This document shows, piece after piece, positions 60,982 to 64,000 of a stretch of DNA of 64,000 nt. The position numbers and the translations under genes were made by a program. The notes under the pieces were generated by a model. The model made no database searches, was not told the origin of the DNA, and saw nothing but the letters and a program-made list of their open reading frames with translations. Source of the stretch: Georgenia satyanarayanai (GTDB taxonomy: Bacteria; Actinomycetota; Actinomycetes; Actinomycetales; Actinomycetaceae); the NCBI RefSeq assembly GCF_009193135.1, contig NZ_VUKC01000017.1, forward strand, positions 1 through 64,000. Reading direction: 5' to 3'. Positions within the stretch are counted from its first letter, which is position 1. Every line of letters begins with the position of its first letter.

Positions 60982-61350
60982 CTACACGGGGTACTCGGTG
61001 AGCCGCAGCACCGTGAGCGCACCGGCGACGAGCGCGAGGACGAGCGGCACGGCGAAGGGCTCGCGGCGGCGCACGTGCAGGGCGGTCGCGACGAGCATCA
61101 TGACGGCCAGCGCGCCCGAGGCGATCGGCACGAGGTGGACCGAGCGTTCGAGCACGGGCGGCATGACGAGGCCGAGCGCACCGGCGAGCTCGAGCAGGCC
61201 GATGCCCTTGAGCGCCACCGGGTGGATGTCCTGGACGTAGGTCATCCCGCTCTCGTACAGCGCCTGTCGCGAGGTGACGATCTTCGAGACCCCCGATCCG
61301 AGGAAGACGACCGCCACCAGCGCGGTGACCACCCACAGCCAGATCTCCAC
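60982..61350 (-). CDS. DoxX-like small membrane protein
   Basis: The protein has 122 residues and four hydrophobic helices (about 2-20, 45-65, 70-90, 97-117). It starts with a GTG at 61350 after AGGAG. F-L-G-S-G-V-S-K-I-V and G-L-L-E-L-A-G-A-L-G-L match DoxX/DoxD family patterns. It lies 35 nt before ligD on the same strand and divergent to ku. DoxX proteins in other bacteria are linked to redox or oxidative-stress complexes; the link with NHEJ is positional only. Confidence 0.82.
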   Translation of the reverse strand: MEIWLWVVTALVAVVFLGSGVSKIVTSRQALYESGMTYVQDIHPVALKGIGLLELAGALGLVMPPVLERSVHLVPIASGALAVMMLVATALHVRRREPFAVPLVLALVAGALTVLRLTEYPV

Positions 61351-61519
61351 ACCCGCTCCTCTCGCGCGCCGCTGCGCCGGCTCCACCGTAGGGCGCAGGT
61401 GCCCGTCCCGTCCGGGTTTCGGGCGCTGCCCCTCCCGCAACTCCGCTGGCGGGAGTACGGTACGGGCACTTCACTGGGGGCAGACGGACGAGGGCCGGCA
61501 CCGCCGGCGAGGAGGCAGC

Positions 61520-62485
61520 ATGCGCGCGATCTGGAAGGGCTCGATCACCTTCGGGCTCGTCAACGTCCCGATCTCGGTCTACAGCGCCACCGAGAGCCAC
61601 GACCTTCGCCTGCACCAGGTCCACGACGCCGACGGCGGTCGCATCCGCTACCAGCGGCGCTGCGAGGTCTGCGGGGAGCCGGTCGAGTGGGACCACATCA
61701 ACAAGGCCTTCGACGACGGCGACCGCACCGTCGTCATCACCGACGACGAGCTCTCGGAGCTGCCGACCGAGAAGTCGCGCGAGATCGAGATCCTGCAGTT
61801 CGTCCCCAGCGACCAGGTCGACCCGGTGATGATGGCCAAGACCTACTACCTGGCCCCGGCCTCGACCTCCGCGAAGTCCTACGCCCTGCTGCGCCGCACG
61901 CTCGAGGAGACCGACCGGACGGCGATCGTCTCCTTCACGCTGCGCCAGCGCACCCAGCTCGGGGCGCTGCGGGTGCGGGAGGACGTCATGCTCCTCCAGA
62001 CCCTCCTGTGGGACGACGAGGTGCGCGAGCCCGACTTCGCCGGCGTCGACAAGGACGTGCGGATCAGCGCCAAGGAGCTGGAGATGAGCCAGGCGCTGGT
62101 GGAGAACTTCTCCGGTGACTTCGACCCGTCCGAGTACACCGACGAGTACCAGGCCCAGCTGCGCACCCTCGTCGAGGCCAAGCTCGAGCAGGGCGAGACC
62201 GTCGACACCGAGGAGACCTTCGGCACCGACCGCGAGGAGGGTGAGGAGGCCGAGGTCCTCGACCTCATGGAGGCCCTGCGCCGCTCCGTCTCCGCCGCGA
62301 AGGAGAAGAAGTCCGGGTCGTCCGGGTCGGGCTCCGGGTCGGGCTCCGGGTCCGGCTCGACGGCGTCGTCGTCGTCGACGAAGAAGTCCGGTCCGCCCGC
62401 CAAGGACGAGGAGAAGAAGCCGGCGCCGAAGAAGAAGACGGCCGCCACCACGCGCAAGAAGACGGCGAGCAAGAAGACCGCCTGA
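61520..62485 (+). CDS. ku: Ku protein (NHEJ)
   Basis: The protein has 321 residues. The N-terminal Ku core has W-K-G-S-I-T-F-G-L-V-N-V-P-I and R-C-E-V-C-G. It binds broken DNA ends as a homodimer and recruits LigD. The C-terminal extension (about 258-321) has an S-G repeat (G-S-G-S-G) and then Lys-rich clusters, resembling the basic tail of actinobacterial Ku that helps DNA binding. The ATG at 61520 follows GGAGG. It is divergent from the doxX-ligD operon. Confidence 0.96.
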   Translation: MRAIWKGSITFGLVNVPISVYSATESHDLRLHQVHDADGGRIRYQRRCEVCGEPVEWDHINKAFDDGDRTVVITDDELSELPTEKSREIEILQFVPSDQVDPVMMAKTYYLAPASTSAKSYALLRRTLEETDRTAIVSFTLRQRTQLGALRVREDVMLLQTLLWDDEVREPDFAGVDKDVRISAKELEMSQALVENFSGDFDPSEYTDEYQAQLRTLVEAKLEQGETVDTEETFGTDREEGEEAEVLDLMEALRRSVSAAKEKKSGSSGSGSGSGSGSGSTASSSSTKKSGPPAKDEEKKPAPKKKTAATTRKKTASKKTA

Positions 62486-62524
62486 CCGCTTGACGGAACG
62501 GCAGCGTTGCGAATTGTCGAATAG

Positions 62525-62552
62525 TTGAGGTAAGGCTTTCCTCACCTATACC
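62525..62552 (+). promoter_or_regulatory. Promoter with DtxR/IdeR-like iron box
   Basis: TTGAGG (62525-62530), 16-nt spacer, TATACC (62547-62552). Over the spacer lies TGAGGTAAGGCTTTCCTCA (62526-62544), which matches the DtxR/IdeR box TTAGGTTAGGCTAACCTAA at about 14-16 of 19 positions depending on the A/T positions. This would repress the DUF1540 gene when iron is abundant. The surrounding 170 nt are distinctly AT-richer than the rest of the window. Confidence 0.6.
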
Positions 62553-62654
62553 GCTCGCCATTTCCTGCTGCTTTCTCCGCATTTCCGGTCTATTCTCGTG
62601 CCAAGGTCGCCGCTCGACGAGACGGGCGGCACGGACAAGGCGAGGAGCACGACC

Positions 62655-62957
62655 ATGAGCGCTCTGGCGGAGCTGCCCCCGGTCACCGACTGCGCGGTGA
62701 CCGGCTGCGGGTTCAACCACGACCACGACTGTCACGCCGCCGCGGTCACCATCGCCGGGGCGAGGGGCGACGCCGCCTGCGTCACCTTCATCCCGCTCGG
62801 CACCAAGGGCGGCCTGGACACGGTGCTCGCCCACGTCGGCGCGTGCCAGCGCACCGACTGCGTGCACAACACCGACCTCGAGTGCGGCGCGACCGAGATC
62901 CGGGTGGGTGCCGGAGGCTCGGAGGCCGACTGCCTCACCTACACCGCGCGGGCCTGA
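62655..62957 (+). CDS. DUF1540 Cys-rich protein
   Basis: The protein has 100 residues with two copies of a Cys motif. Copy 1: T-D-C-A-V-T-G-C plus a later D-C-H and A-A-C. Copy 2: T-D-C-V-H-N-T-D-L-E-C with A-D-C. It is probably a small metal-binding protein, and the His cluster N-H-D-H-D-C supports that. The ATG at 62655 follows GAGGAG. The iron-box promoter upstream suggests a role in iron or other metal homeostasis; the function is not known. Confidence 0.88.
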   Translation: MSALAELPPVTDCAVTGCGFNHDHDCHAAAVTIAGARGDAACVTFIPLGTKGGLDTVLAHVGACQRTDCVHNTDLECGATEIRVGAGGSEADCLTYTARA

Positions 62958-63013
62958 GGGGCCTCGCCGGCGCCGCCGGGAAGAAGCCGGCAGCGCCCGT
63001 CGTTGGCGCCTGC

Positions 63014-63673
63014 ATGACCACCCCCGTTCACGTCGACATCTGGTCCGACATCGCCTGCCCCTGGTGCTACATCGGCAAGCGCAGGTTCGAGGCCGGCGTG
63101 GCCGCCTTCGACGGCGACGTCACCGTCACCTACCACTCCTTCGAGCTCGCACCGGACACGCCGGTCGACTTCGAGGGCAGCGCCGCGGACTTCCTCTCCC
63201 AGCACAAGGGCATGCCCCGCGAGCAGGTCGAGCAGATGCTCCAGCAGGTGACGGCGATCGCCCGTGGGGTGGGGCTGGACTACGACCTCGACGCCGTGCA
63301 CCAGACCACGACGCTCCTCGCCCACCAGTCCCTGCACCACGCGCGCGAGCAGGGCCGCCAGCTCGAGCTCGTCGAGCGGCTGTTCGAGGCGTACTTCGTC
63401 GAGGGCCGGCACGTCGGCAAGGTCGACGAGCTCGTCGCGCTCGGGGCTGACGCCGGCCTGGACGCCGGTGAGCTGCGTGCCGCACTCGAGGACGACCGGT
63501 ACGTCGGCGCCGTCGCCGCCGACCTGGACCAGGCCCGCGCGTACGGCATCCGGGGTGTCCCCTTCTACGTCATCGGCGGCAGGTACGGGGTCTCCGGCGC
63601 CCAGCGCCCGGAGGTGTTCACCCAGGCCCTCACGCAGGTGCGCCAGGAGCAGAGCCAGGTGAGGTCGTCGTGA
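63014..63673 (+). CDS. DsbA-family oxidoreductase (FrnE-like)
   Basis: The protein has 219 residues and would be cytoplasmic, with no signal peptide. The thioredoxin-fold active site is C-P-W-C (about 15-18) within D-I-A-C-P-W-C-Y-I-G. The cis-Pro loop is G-V-P-F-Y (about 182). The helical insertion is typical of FrnE/2-hydroxychromene isomerase-like DsbA proteins. It is likely a disulfide or peroxide stress enzyme. The ATG at 63014 is used. The stop overlaps a small ORF (GTGA). Confidence 0.92.
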   Translation: MTTPVHVDIWSDIACPWCYIGKRRFEAGVAAFDGDVTVTYHSFELAPDTPVDFEGSAADFLSQHKGMPREQVEQMLQQVTAIARGVGLDYDLDAVHQTTTLLAHQSLHHAREQGRQLELVERLFEAYFVEGRHVGKVDELVALGADAGLDAGELRAALEDDRYVGAVAADLDQARAYGIRGVPFYVIGGRYGVSGAQRPEVFTQALTQVRQEQSQVRSS

Positions 63674-63822
63674 GCGGGCCGCCGATCACGCCGTTCCCCG
63701 CGGTGCCCGAGCTCCGGGCGTCCGGCGGTGCCGACGGGTGCGGCGACGGCCTGTGCGCGGTGCCGGACGTCGTCGAGCGGGAGGACCGGGGCGAGGCCAC
63801 GGACGCACGAGCCGCGCGCTGA
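63670..63822 (+). CDS. Small ORF coupled to the DsbA gene (50 aa)
   Basis: The GTG at 63670 overlaps the DsbA stop by 4 nt. The product has a Pro-rich start, a C-G-D-G-L-C-A-V-P pair of Cys residues, and a charged tail. I recognise no family. Coupling and the two Cys suggest it is real and possibly redox-linked, but it could be chance. Confidence 0.45.
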   Translation: MSGPPITPFPAVPELRASGGADGCGDGLCAVPDVVEREDRGEATDARAAR

Positions 63823-63886
63823 CGCGGGTCCACGCTTGCGTCCCCGTCTACGCTGACAGCATCACACCGGCTGTGGACGGAGCGTC

Positions 63887-64000
63887 ATGAGCACGGACGA
63901 GGACGACACGGGCCGCTACACCGGACTGCGCCGCTACAACGTCCTTGCCGCCGTGGTCCACGCGGCCCAGGCCGTGATCGTGGTGCTGCTGGCGACCGAC
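63887..64000 (+). CDS. Probable heliorhodopsin, 5' end only
   Basis: Only 38 codons are in the window. The ATG at 63887 is followed by an acidic tail and then L-R-R-Y-N-V-L-A-A-V-V-H-A-A-Q-A-V, leading into a hydrophobic helix that ends L-L-A-T-D. The L-R-x-x-N-x-x-A-x-x-x-H-x-x-Q-A pattern before helix 1 is what I recall of heliorhodopsins, a family of inverted-topology retinal proteins common in actinobacteria. The retinal Lys lies beyond the window, so this is a tentative call. Confidence 0.5.
   Translation, partial: MSTDEDDTGRYTGLRRYNVLAAVVHAAQAVIVVLLATD

Noticed and set aside
58397-62545. LigD extended upstream to 62545
   Set aside because: The extra 500 residues are antisense to doxX and ku; the ATG at 60946 begins the conserved polymerase domain.
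1-64000. tRNA genes or insertion sequences
   Set aside because: No T-loop-like GTTCRAnYC context with a matching acceptor stem and no transposase motif was noticed; a dedicated scan was not possible.

Overview
The window is about 64 kb of very GC-rich DNA (roughly 73-75% by eye) from an actinobacterium. Gene order and content (era-corC-ybeY-phoH-rsmE-dnaJ-hrcA, hemW-lepA, rpsT-holA-comEC-comEA-degV, LigD of Pol-PE-Lig order with Ku, many GTG starts, ATGA/GTGA couplings, leaderless promoters) fit the order Micrococcales. I cannot fix a genus. No tRNA, rRNA, CRISPR array, complete insertion sequence or origin was seen.

Region 1 (1-22507, all on the minus strand) is one large locus. In transcription order it runs: PP2C phosphatase, FHA protein, PknB-type kinase, FHA-winged-helix protein, a 2068-residue surface protein with Ig-like and FN3 repeats, MoxR ATPase, DUF58 protein, a transglutaminase-like membrane protein that has lost its catalytic residues, an FHA-FtsK/SpoIIIE (EccC/EssC-like) translocase, a WXG100 protein, a 4-TM FHA protein, and a related membrane protein cut by the left edge. 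I read it as a type VII secretion-like machine controlled by Ser/Thr phosphorylation. No EccB, EccD, EccE or mycosin gene is visible.

Region 2 (22564-49730) is mostly core genes: an alpha/beta hydrolase; an AbiEi/DUF559-like gene bracketed by paired inverted repeats (a possible mobile cassette); era, corC-like, ybeY, phoH, rsmE, dnaJ and hrcA behind a CIRCE operator; DUF3097 and a SNF2 helicase; a lipoprotein; hemW and lepA; a BCCT transporter; rpsT; a DUF606 exporter; holA and a NUDIX hydrolase; comEC, comEA and degV.

Region 3 (49812-57556) holds the best regulatory finds. A minus-strand promoter (TTGACA-18-TAGCGT) drives a SAM-IV riboswitch, then a 28-residue Met/Cys-rich leader ORF with a hairpin over its stop codon, then a luciferase-like flavin monooxygenase. 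A DUF222-HNH gene and a flavin reductase follow on the other strand. leuS has a leaderless 11-residue Val-Leu-Leu leader peptide and an intrinsic terminator ahead of it, a probable leucine attenuator. leuS and dps together are bracketed by two near-identical hairpin terminators.

Region 4 (57574-64000) holds an orphan ABC ATPase, an NHEJ module (ligD, doxX-like, ku), a DUF1540 Cys-rich protein behind a DtxR/IdeR-like iron box, a DsbA/FrnE-type oxidoreductase with a small coupled ORF, and at the right edge the first 38 codons of a probable heliorhodopsin.
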